From assembly GCF_014268455.2 (NCBI RefSeq), contig NZ_CP077085.1, positions 5,683,001 through 5,747,000 of the forward strand: a stretch of DNA of 64,000 nucleotides, written 5' to 3'. The notes under the pieces were generated by a model that worked only from the letters and a program-made list of their open reading frames with translations, did no database searches and had not been told where the DNA came from. Made by a program: the position numbers and the translations under genes. Shown here piece by piece: positions 37,588 through 46,592 of this stretch. Numbering within the stretch: the first letter of the stretch is position 1; each line of letters starts with the position of its first letter. The stretch is from Pseudomonas shahriarae. GTDB taxonomy: Bacteria > Pseudomonadota > Gammaproteobacteria > Pseudomonadales > Pseudomonadaceae.

Positions 37588-38579
37588 GCCAGGTCAGTTC
37601 CAGACCGGTCAGCGCACGGGTGCTGGATGCGGCGATTGCCTGGCAACTGTCCCTGGACTCCGGGGACAGCAGCGCCGTGGAGCATGAAGCATTCAACAAA
37701 TGGCTGGCCAGCAGCGAAGAACACGCCCGCGCCTGGCGCCAACTGGGCATGCTCGACCAGCGCTTCAGCGTGGCCAGCGGCCCGGCACGGGCGGCGCTGC
37801 TGCAATCGCGCGAAGGCATTCGGCAACGGGTGCGCAAGCTCGGCAGCGGCCTGGCCAGTGTGGTGCTGGTCTGCGGCCTGGCGGTGTTCGCCGGCCAGCG
37901 CTACGTGCCGATCAACTACTGGCTGGCCGACCAACGCACCGCCACCGGTGAACAGCGCACGCTGAAACTGGCAGATGGCACCCTGATCAACCTCAACACC
38001 CACAGCGCCATTGACGTGCGTTTTGACGAAAAGCGCCGAGTAATCGTGCTGCAGGAAGGTGAGATCTTCGTCGAAACCGGGCACAACGATGGGCGCCCCT
38101 TTGTTGTCGAGACCCGCGACGGCAGCCTGCGCGCCCTGGGTACGCGGTTTATCGTCAAGCGCGAGGACGACGGCACGCGGCTCAGCGTGTTGCAGTCGGC
38201 GGTTGCGGCGCAGCCCGAGGCGTTGCACCAGGAGCAGGTGTTCAAGGAAGGCCAGCAAGTGCTGATGCGCCGTAACAGCCTCGGCCCGTTGCTGGCCGTA
38301 ACCCCCGGCACCGACGCCTGGACCCGCGGCATGCTGGTGGTGGACAACGCGCGGCTGGGGGATGTGGTCGAGGAACTGGCGCGCTACCGCACCGGCTACC
38401 TGGGTGTGGATAAAAACGTCGCCGACCTGCGCATCACCGGCAGCTTCCCGCTGCACGACACCACGCTGGCGCTTAACGCGCTGCTGCCGACCCTGCCGGT
38501 GCAGATCGAGCAACATACGCCGTGGTGGATTAACGTGGCCGCCAGGCCCGTGCCAGACGGTTCCGTTAGCAATAATTGA
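37584..38579 (+). CDS. fiuR: FecR-family sigma regulator
   Basis: A 331-residue single-pass inner membrane regulator. Its cytoplasmic N-terminal sigma-binding region (about 1-90) precedes one membrane helix (LASVVLVCGLAVFAG), then a periplasmic FecR domain that contacts the receptor's STN domain. The GTG at 37584 overlaps the sigma stop (GTGA). It transmits receptor occupancy to FiuI, probably after proteolysis as in related systems. Confidence 0.87.
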   Translation: MSQVSSRPVSARVLDAAIAWQLSLDSGDSSAVEHEAFNKWLASSEEHARAWRQLGMLDQRFSVASGPARAALLQSREGIRQRVRKLGSGLASVVLVCGLAVFAGQRYVPINYWLADQRTATGEQRTLKLADGTLINLNTHSAIDVRFDEKRRVIVLQEGEIFVETGHNDGRPFVVETRDGSLRALGTRFIVKREDDGTRLSVLQSAVAAQPEALHQEQVFKEGQQVLMRRNSLGPLLAVTPGTDAWTRGMLVVDNARLGDVVEELARYRTGYLGVDKNVADLRITGSFPLHDTTLALNALLPTLPVQIEQHTPWWINVAARPVPDGSVSNN

Positions 38580-38815
38580 ATAAAGGCAATGTCGAAAACA
38601 AAGCCCTCTGCGCCCCCGCTGCCGAGGCGCTGGCCGCTGAATGCCGACTGCGCTGCGGGGTGGCCGGTGCGCTCAACCTCAATCGCTTCGCCGACTGCAA
38701 AAACTACGAAGAGCGCGTGAGCATTCACAGATTTATTTTCACTTGGCCCTATCACTTTTTGATTCTCGTCCGGCACCTAGGCAATTGAGAAATATTTCCA
38801 TTCCGGAGCCGCCCT

Positions 38816-41245
38816 ATGTCCCGCACATTAGACACCTTGTTGCGCCCCAGCCTGCTAGCCGTGGCCATCGCCCTCAGCGCCCCGCTGACCAGCACCTCGC
38901 TGTTCGCCGCCGAACAGGCGTCCAGTGTGCGCGCCTACAACCTGCCGGCTGCGCCATTGGCCAGCACCCTGAACCAGATCGCCAGCCAGGCCGGCCTCCC
39001 CCTGACCCTCAGCCCGGCACTGGCCGCCGGCAAGACCTCGGCCCCGGTCAAGGGCCAGTTCGATGCACCGGGCGCACTGCGCGAGGCCCTGCGTGGGACG
39101 GGGTTGCAGTTGGAGCAGAGCAGCGCAGGCACCTACACCCTGGTGGCGATTCCAGAGGGTGTGGTGTCGCTGCCGGAGACCAATATCACCGGGCAGGGGA
39201 ATTACGAGAGCGCGTGGGGGCCGGTGGAGGGTTATGTTGCTACGCGGACGGCGGCGGGGAGCAAGACTGATACGGCCCTGGTAGAAGCACCCCGCTCGAT
39301 TTCCGTGGCCACCCGCCAGCAAATGCTGGACCGCAACGTTCAGAACCTGGATGACGCGGTCAAATACATGCCGGGAATCGTGTCCGCCAGCTACGGCAGT
39401 GATACCCGCTACGACTGGATGCGTGTGCGTGGCTTCGAACCCACCCATTTCCTCGATGGCCTGCCATTGCCTCGCGGTGTGTACGCCAACCCGAAAGCGG
39501 AAACCTGGAACCTTGATCGTCTCGCCCTACTGCGCGGCCCGGCCTCGTCGGTCTACGGCCAGACCCCGCCAGGCGGTCTGCTGGATATGGTCAGCCGGCG
39601 CCCCAGCGCGGAATCGAGCAATGCCATCCAGGTGCAATACGGCAGCGACAACTATCGCCAGATCAACTTCGCCAGCACCGGCAAGATTGACGATGAAGGT
39701 CAGTTTCTTTATGGCCTCAGCGGCGTGGTGCGCGATGCCGGCACCCAGGTCGATCACATCGACAACAAGCGCTACAACATTGCGCCCAGCCTGACCTGGA
39801 ACATTGATACCGATACCAAGCTGACCGTGCTCTCGCAGTTCACTCGCGACGATACCGGCGCCACCAGCCAGTTCCTGCCGATCGTGGGCACCAAGATCAA
39901 ATCACCGCTGGGCGAAGTCTCGCACCACAAGAACCTGGGTGATCCGGACTACGAGTTCTACGACCGTACCTATTACGCCTTGGGCTATGCCTTTGAACAT
40001 CGTTTCAACGATACCTGGCAGTTCAAGCAAAACCTGCGTTACACCAAGTCGGAGTTATCGTTTCAGCAACTGACTGTCGGTGCCTATGGTTATGCTCCGG
40101 TTGATTCTGCGGGAAACATGAACCGCATCTCGACCAACGTTGACGAGAACATCGGTCAGTTCGCGGTGGACAACAATTTCCAGGCTGACTTTGCTACTGG
40201 TGATATCACCCACACCCTGCTGCTGGGACTGGACCACCAACGCACCGACACCTCGTACCTGTCGATTTACGGTGACGGCGGGAGGGTCAACATCTTCAAC
40301 CCGGCCAACACTAAGCCAGTAGAGCGTCCTTTGCGCTCAGCGGCCTATTACGACTACAACCAGAAAACTGTGCAGACCGGCCTCTACGCTCAGGACCAGA
40401 TGGCCCTCGACAAGTGGCGCCTGACTCTCGGCGGCCGTGAAGACTGGGTTCATCAGGGCACCACGTACCTCAACAAGCAAGACGCTACCAACACTGACCG
40501 CAGCAAGAACTTCAGTGGCAACGCCGCACTGAGTTATGTATTCGATTCGGGCTTTGTCCCCTACCTGTCCTACGCCGAATCGTTCCAACCTGCGAGCAAC
40601 GCCAGCGCAGACCCGGTCAAGTCGTACAAGCCCACCGAAGGCAAGCAATGGGAGTTAGGGGTCAAGTACCAGCCGCCCGGCAGCAACACTCTGCTCAGCG
40701 CCGCGGTTTACGACTTGACCCAGAAAAACGTGCTGGTGACTAGAACCGGCTCAGGCGGCCAGTCGATCACCGACCAGGCCGGCGAAGTCAAGGTCAAGGG
40801 CCTGGAACTGGAAGCGGTGTCTGACGTGACCGAGAACCTCAAGGTCATCGCCGCCTACACCCTGGCCAAGTCCGAGGTACAAACAGGCACCTTCAAAGGC
40901 AACCGCCTGCAGTTGATGCCCAACCAGCAAGCCTCGTTGTGGACCGACTACACCTGGCACGACGGTGTGCTCGACGGTTTCGGTATCGGCTTTGGGGCCC
41001 GCTACACCGGCAACACCTACGGCGACCAGGGCAATACCTGGCTGGGCAAGGCTGATGCCTACACCGTATTCGACGGTGCGGTGCATTACGACCTCGGCCG
41101 CCTGGACAACAGCCTCAAAGGTGCCTCGGTAAAACTGAACGCCACCAACCTGTTCGACAAGCAGTACATCTCCACCTGTGATGCCTCCTACTGCTACTAC
41201 GGTGATCAGCGCAGCGTCGTCGCCAGTGCCACTTACCAGTGGTAA
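38816..41245 (+). CDS. fiuA: TonB-dependent siderophore receptor with STN domain (FiuA-like)
   Basis: An 809-residue outer membrane receptor. Signal peptide about residues 1-31, STN signalling domain about 37-112, a TonB-box-like LPETNIT, plug about 145-260, and a 22-strand barrel ending in an aromatic Trp. The late pair of cysteines (STCDASYCYYG) is typical of hydroxamate/ferrichrome receptors. The locus matches P. aeruginosa fiuIRA, where the ligand is ferrichrome; the ligand here is inference. The gap from fiuR is 236 bp, so it has its own promoter. Confidence 0.85.
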   Translation: MSRTLDTLLRPSLLAVAIALSAPLTSTSLFAAEQASSVRAYNLPAAPLASTLNQIASQAGLPLTLSPALAAGKTSAPVKGQFDAPGALREALRGTGLQLEQSSAGTYTLVAIPEGVVSLPETNITGQGNYESAWGPVEGYVATRTAAGSKTDTALVEAPRSISVATRQQMLDRNVQNLDDAVKYMPGIVSASYGSDTRYDWMRVRGFEPTHFLDGLPLPRGVYANPKAETWNLDRLALLRGPASSVYGQTPPGGLLDMVSRRPSAESSNAIQVQYGSDNYRQINFASTGKIDDEGQFLYGLSGVVRDAGTQVDHIDNKRYNIAPSLTWNIDTDTKLTVLSQFTRDDTGATSQFLPIVGTKIKSPLGEVSHHKNLGDPDYEFYDRTYYALGYAFEHRFNDTWQFKQNLRYTKSELSFQQLTVGAYGYAPVDSAGNMNRISTNVDENIGQFAVDNNFQADFATGDITHTLLLGLDHQRTDTSYLSIYGDGGRVNIFNPANTKPVERPLRSAAYYDYNQKTVQTGLYAQDQMALDKWRLTLGGREDWVHQGTTYLNKQDATNTDRSKNFSGNAALSYVFDSGFVPYLSYAESFQPASNASADPVKSYKPTEGKQWELGVKYQPPGSNTLLSAAVYDLTQKNVLVTRTGSGGQSITDQAGEVKVKGLELEAVSDVTENLKVIAAYTLAKSEVQTGTFKGNRLQLMPNQQASLWTDYTWHDGVLDGFGIGFGARYTGNTYGDQGNTWLGKADAYTVFDGAVHYDLGRLDNSLKGASVKLNATNLFDKQYISTCDASYCYYGDQRSVVASATYQW

Positions 41246-41265
41246 TCGGCTGAGTTAACAACCAG

Positions 41266-41285
41266 GCCGCCCCTTGGGCGGCTTT
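41266..41285 (+). terminator. Weak terminator after fiuA
   Basis: Perfect 7-bp stem GCCGCCC/GGGCGGC with a 3-nt loop followed by only three T residues, so readthrough into the PepSY gene is likely. Confidence 0.55.
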
Positions 41286-41306
41286 GGTGTGTCTGAAGGC
41301 TAGAAA

Positions 41307-42410
41307 ATGAAAAGCACAACCATCCGCCGCTGGTCCTTCATCCACACCTGGACCAGCCTGATCTGCACCGTGTTCCTGCTGATGCTGGCGCTGACCGGCT
41401 TGCCGTTGATCTTTCACCACGAGATCGATCACCTGCTGGGCAACGAACCCGAGCTCAAGCAGATGCCGGCCGATACTTCGCAGCTCAACCTTGAGCAACT
41501 GGTGTCCAAGGCCCAGGCCCATCGCCCGGGCGAAGCCATGCAGTACCTGGCCTGGGATGAGGACGACAAGAACGGGGTGGTTGCGATCATGGCGGCCACC
41601 GCCGGCACCGAGCCCAATTCGTCCCACACCTTTATGCTCGATGCGCGCACCGGGGAAAGCGTGGAGATGCCGTCGGCCAATGGCGGCTTGACGATGTTCC
41701 TGCTGCGCCTACATGTGGATATGTTCGCCGGCCTGCCGGGCAAGTTGCTGCTGGCCTTTATGGGCGTGCTGTTTGTGCTGGCGATTGTTTCCGGCACGGT
41801 GTTGTACCTGCCCTTTATGCGGCGCTTGAAGTTCGCCACGGTGCGCCAGGACAAGTCCACGCGCCTGCGCTGGCTGGACCTGCATAACCTGATCGGCGTC
41901 GTCACCCTGACCTGGGCCCTGGTGGTGGGCGTCACCGGGGTGATCAGCGCCAGTGCCGACTTGATCATCGCCGCATGGCGCAGTGACAGCCTCACCGCGA
42001 TGATCGAACCCTATAAGAACGCGCCACCGCTGACCTCGCGGGCGCCGGCCACCGACCTGCTGAAGATTGCTGAGCAGGCCGCGCCGGGCATGACCCCAGA
42101 CTTTATTGCGTTCCCCGGTACGCGCTTTTCCAGCGAGCACCATTACGCAGTGTTTATGAAAGGCAGCACGCACCTGACCTCGCACCTGCTGACCCCGGTG
42201 CTGATCGACGCCAGCGACCTGAGCGTCACCGCCGTGGCCGGGCGGCCGTGGTACATGGACGCCATGGGCATGTCCCAGCCCCTGCACTTTGGCGACTATG
42301 GCGGCATGCCGATGAAAATCCTCTGGGCGGTGCTGGATGTGCTGACCATCATCGTGCTGGGCAGCGGCGTATACCTATGGCTGGTGCGGCGCAAGGCGGC
42401 CAAGTCATGA
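41307..42410 (+). CDS. PepSY-associated membrane protein (PiuB/FoxB-like)
   Basis: A 367-residue inner membrane protein with four strongly hydrophobic helices (near residues 15-37, 145-170, 195-225 and 340-360) and two PepSY-type periplasmic regions. The first helix begins RRWSFIHTWTSLICTVF. Relatives are encoded next to siderophore receptors and are implicated in ferric-siderophore reduction or release. It follows fiuA and overlaps the next small gene by four bases. Confidence 0.84.
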   Translation: MKSTTIRRWSFIHTWTSLICTVFLLMLALTGLPLIFHHEIDHLLGNEPELKQMPADTSQLNLEQLVSKAQAHRPGEAMQYLAWDEDDKNGVVAIMAATAGTEPNSSHTFMLDARTGESVEMPSANGGLTMFLLRLHVDMFAGLPGKLLLAFMGVLFVLAIVSGTVLYLPFMRRLKFATVRQDKSTRLRWLDLHNLIGVVTLTWALVVGVTGVISASADLIIAAWRSDSLTAMIEPYKNAPPLTSRAPATDLLKIAEQAAPGMTPDFIAFPGTRFSSEHHYAVFMKGSTHLTSHLLTPVLIDASDLSVTAVAGRPWYMDAMGMSQPLHFGDYGGMPMKILWAVLDVLTIIVLGSGVYLWLVRRKAAKS

Positions 42411-42586
42411 GGCCAAGGCAATCGAATTTCTGGAAGGTGTTCGGGGTGCCACTGGGGATCGGGCTGCTCAGTGCTGCCGGACTGTTTGCGGCGTTGCTGG
42501 GGGATGGGGGTTGGGATTCCCTGAGCTGGGTTGGGCTGGGGATCCCGGCGGCAATCGGTGTCTGGGGGTTGCTGCGGCGGCCGTGA
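42407..42586 (+). CDS. Small membrane protein coupled to the PepSY gene
   Basis: A 59-residue protein, MRPRQSNFWKVFGVPLG at the start, with two hydrophobic helices and a C-terminal GLLRRP. Its ATG overlaps the PepSY stop (ATGA), indicating coupled translation; similar small partners follow PiuB-type genes. Its last codons form the first part of a REP-containing tandem repeat. Confidence 0.75.
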   Translation: MRPRQSNFWKVFGVPLGIGLLSAAGLFAALLGDGGWDSLSWVGLGIPAAIGVWGLLRRP

Positions 42587-42857
42587 GGGCGCTATCGCAG
42601 GCAAGCCAGCTCCCACAGTTGACGGTGTTCACACATCAAAATGTGTGTGGGTTGGTCTGGGGGTTGCTGCGGCGGCCGTAAGGGCGCCATCGCAGGCAAG
42701 CCAGCTGCCACAGTTGACGGTGTTCACACATCAAAATGTGTGTGTGGGTTGGTCTGGGGGTTGCTGCGGCGGCCGTGAGGACGCCATCGCAGGCAAGCCA
42801 GCTCCCACAGTTGGCAGTGTTCACACATCAAAATGTGGGAGCTGGCTTGCCTGCGAT
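42561..42857. repeat. REP-containing tandem array, about three units
   Basis: Units start at 42561, 42656 and 42753, that is 95 and 97 bp apart. Each begins TCTGGGGGTTGCTGCGGCGG, taken from the 3' end of the small membrane gene, and then carries a REP half (ATCGCAGGCAAGCCAGCTCC). Only the last unit has the mirror arm: 42786-42809 and 42834-42857 form a perfect 24-bp inverted repeat. This fills most of the 356-bp gap before the GST gene. Confidence 0.9.
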
Positions 42858-42942
42858 GAGGCCCGCAAAAACAACCAAGATCCCCCTCGCCAGTCACCTC
42901 GCAACTGTCTAGTCTATGGCCGACCCTTTCCGAGGATTGCCC

Positions 42943-43572
42943 ATGTTCGCGCCCAGCATGACCTTGTTCCACAACCCTGCCTCGCCGTTTGTCCGCAAAG
43001 TCCTGGTGCTGCTCCACGAAACCGGCCAGCAAGACCGCGTTGTCCTGGAGACTGTGCTGGTCACGCCGGTCAACCCGATCACCGCGTTGAACGAGGGCAA
43101 CCCGCTGGGCAAGATCCCGGCCCTGCGCCTGGCCGATGGCAATGTGTTGCACGACAGCCGGGTGATCCTCGACTACTTCGACCACCAACATGTCGGCAAC
43201 CCGCTGATCCCCCGGGACGGTTCGGCCCGCTGGCGCCGCCTGACCCTGGCCTCGATGGCCGACGGGATCATGGACGCGGCCGTATTGGTACGCTATGAAA
43301 CCGCCATGCGCCCGGCCGACAAACACTGGGATAGCTGGCTGCAGGAGCAGCGCAACAAAATCCGCCGCGCCCTGGCCGAATTGGAACAGGACGCTATCGC
43401 TGAACTGGCCAGCCATTTCGACATCGCCGCGATCAGCGTCGCCTGCGCCCTGGCGTATGTGGACTTCCGCCACCCCGACCTGCAGTGGCGTTCAAGCAAT
43501 CCCAAACTGGCCGCCTGGTACGCCGAGGTCAGTCAGCGGCCGTCAATGTTGGCGACCCAGCCGCCGGCCTGA
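42943..43572 (+). CDS. Glutathione S-transferase-like protein
   Basis: A 209-residue cytosolic protein with an N-terminal thioredoxin-like domain (NPASPFVRKV, then GNPLGKIPAL and HDSRVILDY) and an all-helical C-terminal domain. GAGG lies 7 nt before the ATG at 42943; an ATG at 42958 is also possible. The position resembles PA0473 in P. aeruginosa. Substrate unknown. Confidence 0.85.
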   Translation: MFAPSMTLFHNPASPFVRKVLVLLHETGQQDRVVLETVLVTPVNPITALNEGNPLGKIPALRLADGNVLHDSRVILDYFDHQHVGNPLIPRDGSARWRRLTLASMADGIMDAAVLVRYETAMRPADKHWDSWLQEQRNKIRRALAELEQDAIAELASHFDIAAISVACALAYVDFRHPDLQWRSSNPKLAAWYAEVSQRPSMLATQPPA

Positions 43573-43746
43573 TTCCTGTAGCAACCCGTTATGGGTGGCG
43601 AGCGAGGCTTGTTGTGGCGAGGGGGCAAGCCTCCTCGCCACAACAAGGCCATTAGCCACAAAGGTGTCGCGCCACTCCGGAAACAGCGCGTTAATTTTCC
43701 CCACCAGTTGTGCCTTCTCCCGCTGATCCTCCCGTAGCCCGATCAT
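43543..43746 (-). CDS. Possible small gene coupled to creD
   Basis: A 67-residue frame whose ATG overlaps the creD stop, with GGAGGTGA in the last creD codons giving about 7-nt spacing, a strong coupled start. The first 33 residues (MIGLREDQREKAQ, then a KINALFPEWRDTF segment) look protein-like. After that the frame runs through a REP palindrome and into the end of the GST gene on the other strand, so the natural end may have been altered. No family recognised. Confidence 0.4.
   Translation of the reverse strand: MIGLREDQREKAQLVGKINALFPEWRDTFVANGLVVARRLAPSPQQASLATHNGLLQESGRRLGRQH
43612..43644. repeat. REP palindrome between the GST gene and creD
   Basis: TTGTGGCGAGG and CCTCGCCACAA form a perfect stem around GGGCAAG-type REP sequence; a partial copy (GTGGCGAGCGAGGC) lies just before it. 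Confidence 0.78.
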
Positions 43747-45101
43747 TGCATCACCTCCAACTCGGCCGCCTTACGCTTGCCCACCCCATACCAGTCCAGT
43801 TTGCGTGTCAGCACCATCACCGTACCCAGCAGCCCGAACAGCAACAGCGAGCCCATCAACAGCGCGTAGTCCTCGGCACTCAACAACCCGTACAGCAAGC
43901 CATACAGTGCCGCCAACCCCGTCGAAAACCCCAGCCCATGGGCCACGCTGCGCAGCACATGGCACACGTAAAAACCGATCAACAACACACAGGCACTGGC
44001 CGAGATCAGGTACGCCAGGGCAAAGCCGATATGCTCGGACAACGACAGCAACAGCAAGTAGAAAAACGCCAGGGCCACCCCCACCAACGCATACTGGATC
44101 GGGTGCACCGCCAGGCTCTTGAGCACTTCAAACAGGAAGAAACCGGCGAACGTCAGGGCGATGAACAGCAGCGCATATTTGATCGCGCGGTCGCTCTTGA
44201 GGTACTGGTCCACCGGGTCGATAAAGTTCACGCCAAAGCTGCGTTCGTTGAAGTCCTCGCAGCGACTGCCAACCACACAGCCGTACAACGATTCCTCAAG
44301 GTTGGTGGAGAAGAACGAGGTCTGCCAGTTGGCGCTGAAGCCTTGGTCGTTGATCTCACGCTGGGCCGGCAGGAAGTTGCCGACAAAGCTCGGATGGGGC
44401 CAGTTGGAGGCCAGCTTGACCTTGCTGGTCTTGCCCACCGGCAGTACCTGTAGTTGCTCGGTACCCTGCAGGCGCAGGTCGAAGGCAAAATCCAGCGGCG
44501 CGGGGTTCTTACTGTCCTGGGTCGGCAACATCACGTGTACGCCAGCGCCGAGAAAGCTCACTTGGGTGCCCGGGGCAAACTCCAGGCGCTGGCTGCCCAG
44601 CTCCAGTTTCAGGGCGTTTTCAATGCCGCGGATATCGCTGATACCGACCGCCAAAAATGCCTGGCCAAACTTGTAATCGGCAAAGTCCTCCTTGATGCCC
44701 ATTTGCGCCGGCAGCACAAAGCGGCCGCTGATGCGGTTGTCGGCATGGAACAGTCGCGCCTGGTAGATTCCTCGCGCCCGCAGTTCGGTTTGCACCTGCC
44801 CATCGAGCTCGAACTGCTCCGGCAGGAAGTACAGGCGGCCCTGTTCTTCACTGAGCACTTCATAGCGTTTGTTGAGTTTTTCGTTGAGCTTCCACTCACG
44901 CACGGTCTTGCGAAACGGCACCACCATCAATGGCCCGCTGACCTGCTGGCTGTAGCTGGAGCTGCGGGCAATGTCCATCACGACGCCGTCGCGCAGTTCC
45001 TGGCGCTCGTTGATGATGCCGTTGATCATCAGCAACGGAATCAGCAATAGCAGGATCAGCAGCGCGATGGCGCCCAGTTTGAATAGCAGGCTGCGGTTCA
45101 T
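43743..45101 (-). CDS. creD: CreD inner membrane protein
   Basis: A 452-residue CreD-family protein. One N-terminal membrane helix (residues 8-28), a large periplasmic domain, then about five helices in the last 150 residues. CreD is induced by the CreBC two-component system and linked to envelope integrity and beta-lactam response in Pseudomonas. It lies 51 bp after creC in the same direction. No TTCAC-N6-TTCAC cre tag was seen just upstream. Confidence 0.92.
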   Translation of the reverse strand: MNRSLLFKLGAIALLILLLLIPLLMINGIINERQELRDGVVMDIARSSSYSQQVSGPLMVVPFRKTVREWKLNEKLNKRYEVLSEEQGRLYFLPEQFELDGQVQTELRARGIYQARLFHADNRISGRFVLPAQMGIKEDFADYKFGQAFLAVGISDIRGIENALKLELGSQRLEFAPGTQVSFLGAGVHVMLPTQDSKNPAPLDFAFDLRLQGTEQLQVLPVGKTSKVKLASNWPHPSFVGNFLPAQREINDQGFSANWQTSFFSTNLEESLYGCVVGSRCEDFNERSFGVNFIDPVDQYLKSDRAIKYALLFIALTFAGFFLFEVLKSLAVHPIQYALVGVALAFFYLLLLSLSEHIGFALAYLISASACVLLIGFYVCHVLRSVAHGLGFSTGLAALYGLLYGLLSAEDYALLMGSLLLFGLLGTVMVLTRKLDWYGVGKRKAAELEVMQ

Positions 45102-45152
45102 GGGTCTCTCCCTGTTTTGATGGGGAGAGTCTGGCGGCGGCCTGTGGGGGAT

Positions 45153-46592
45153 TTATGAGGGCAATGTGGAGACTGTGTGGAGATGCAGCACCACTTCCAC
45201 GCCACCCGGCACGTTGCCGATCTGCAAGGAGCCGCCGTGCAGCTTCATCACTTCTTCGACAAAGTTCAGGCCCAGGCCGGTGCTTTTGCGGCCACTGACC
45301 GGACGCGGCAGGGAATAGAAACGCTCGCTCAGGCGTGGCAGGGCGTATTCGGGGATCGGTTCGGCCTGGTTGAACAGGCGCACATCCACAGCATGGTGCC
45401 GCACCTGGGCGCTGAAACGCAGCGTGCCGCCGGGCGGGGTAAAGTCCAGGGCATTTTCCAGCAGATTGCCCAGGGCCTGACGCAGCAGAAACGGCTCGCC
45501 AAACAGCTTTACGTCGGCTTCGATCAGACGTTCGACCTGCAACCCGGCCTGCTCGATCCGCGCGCATTGCGCCTTGAGGACCTCATCGACCAAGGCGGCC
45601 AACGGTACCGAAATCTGCTGCTCCAAGCCCTGGCGCTGCTCGACCTGGGCCAGGTTCAGCAGGCGTTCGATCAACTGCTGCAAGCGCGCGCTTTCACTGG
45701 CGATATTGCCGACGAACCGCTGCTGCTGGGCGACTGTCATTTCCCCCTGCAACAGTTCCGCCGCACCGCGAATCGCCGCCAACGGGCTTTTCAGTTCGTG
45801 GGTCAGGGTGTGCACATAACGCTCGACATAGGCCTTGCCTTCCAGTTGCGTGCGCATGTGCTCCACAGCGGTGGATAACTGCGCCAACTCGCCGCCACGA
45901 TAATGCGGCAACTCGGCGCGACGCCCTTCGCTGACCGCCTGGGCATAGGTGGTCAGGCGCCGTAACGCCGCGCTCAACCACCAGGACAACAGGGCCCCCA
46001 ACAGCAAGCCCAGCGCCACCAGACCGGCGCCGTACCACAGCAGACGGCGCTCGGTACGGTCGACATAAGGCTGCAGCGAGCTGTTGGGCTTGGCCACCGT
46101 AACCACGCCTATGATCTGCCCGTTATCGCGGATCGGCGCGCCCACGTGCATCACCGAGGACGCCGGGTCATCGGCATCGCTGCGGGTCGAGCGGGCGCCG
46201 TACTCACCGCGCAGGGTCAGGTACACATCGTTCCATTTCGAGTAGTCCTGGCCCACTGCCGTACCGCTGGAATCCAGTAACACGACACCCTTGGCGTCCG
46301 TCACATAGATGCGGTGGTTGACCTGGTTTTTCGCCAGGCCCCAGATGGTTGCCCCCGGCTGGCGCTCGCCGTAGGCCTTGAGCACGGTGGGCCAGAGGCT
46401 TTGGCCAAGGGTGCCGTTCTTCACATCGTCACGCAGGATTTCCGCCAGCAGGTTGGCGGTGTCCACCAGGGTTTCTTCGGTGGACTGGCGCACGCCGGGG
46501 CGGATTTCCTTCATGACGGTGTTGAGCACAAAGTAGCCGGTCAGGCCGATAAACAGCGCATACACCAGGAAAATCCGCAGCCCCAGGCGCAT
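45153..46592 (-). CDS. creC: CreC sensor histidine kinase
   Basis: A 479-residue membrane kinase: helix at about 7-27, periplasmic sensor region, second helix at about 185-208, HisKA with the H-box TLTHELKSPLAAIRG, and an ATPase domain with NLLENALDFT and STGLGLNFV. The ATG at 46592 overlaps the creB stop by one base, so the longer upstream frame is ignored. In P. aeruginosa CreBC responds to PBP4 inhibition. Confidence 0.93.
   Translation of the reverse strand: MRLGLRIFLVYALFIGLTGYFVLNTVMKEIRPGVRQSTEETLVDTANLLAEILRDDVKNGTLGQSLWPTVLKAYGERQPGATIWGLAKNQVNHRIYVTDAKGVVLLDSSGTAVGQDYSKWNDVYLTLRGEYGARSTRSDADDPASSVMHVGAPIRDNGQIIGVVTVAKPNSSLQPYVDRTERRLLWYGAGLVALGLLLGALLSWWLSAALRRLTTYAQAVSEGRRAELPHYRGGELAQLSTAVEHMRTQLEGKAYVERYVHTLTHELKSPLAAIRGAAELLQGEMTVAQQQRFVGNIASESARLQQLIERLLNLAQVEQRQGLEQQISVPLAALVDEVLKAQCARIEQAGLQVERLIEADVKLFGEPFLLRQALGNLLENALDFTPPGGTLRFSAQVRHHAVDVRLFNQAEPIPEYALPRLSERFYSLPRPVSGRKSTGLGLNFVEEVMKLHGGSLQIGNVPGGVEVVLHLHTVSTLPS

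Noticed and set aside
38576..38788. 70-residue frame between fiuR and fiuA
   Set aside because: It starts inside the fiuR end with a non-ATG codon, has no ribosome site and no protein-like features.
42561..42857. CRISPR-like regularly spaced repeats
   Set aside because: Units are directly tandem with no unique spacers and contain REP and gene-end sequence; no cas genes are present.
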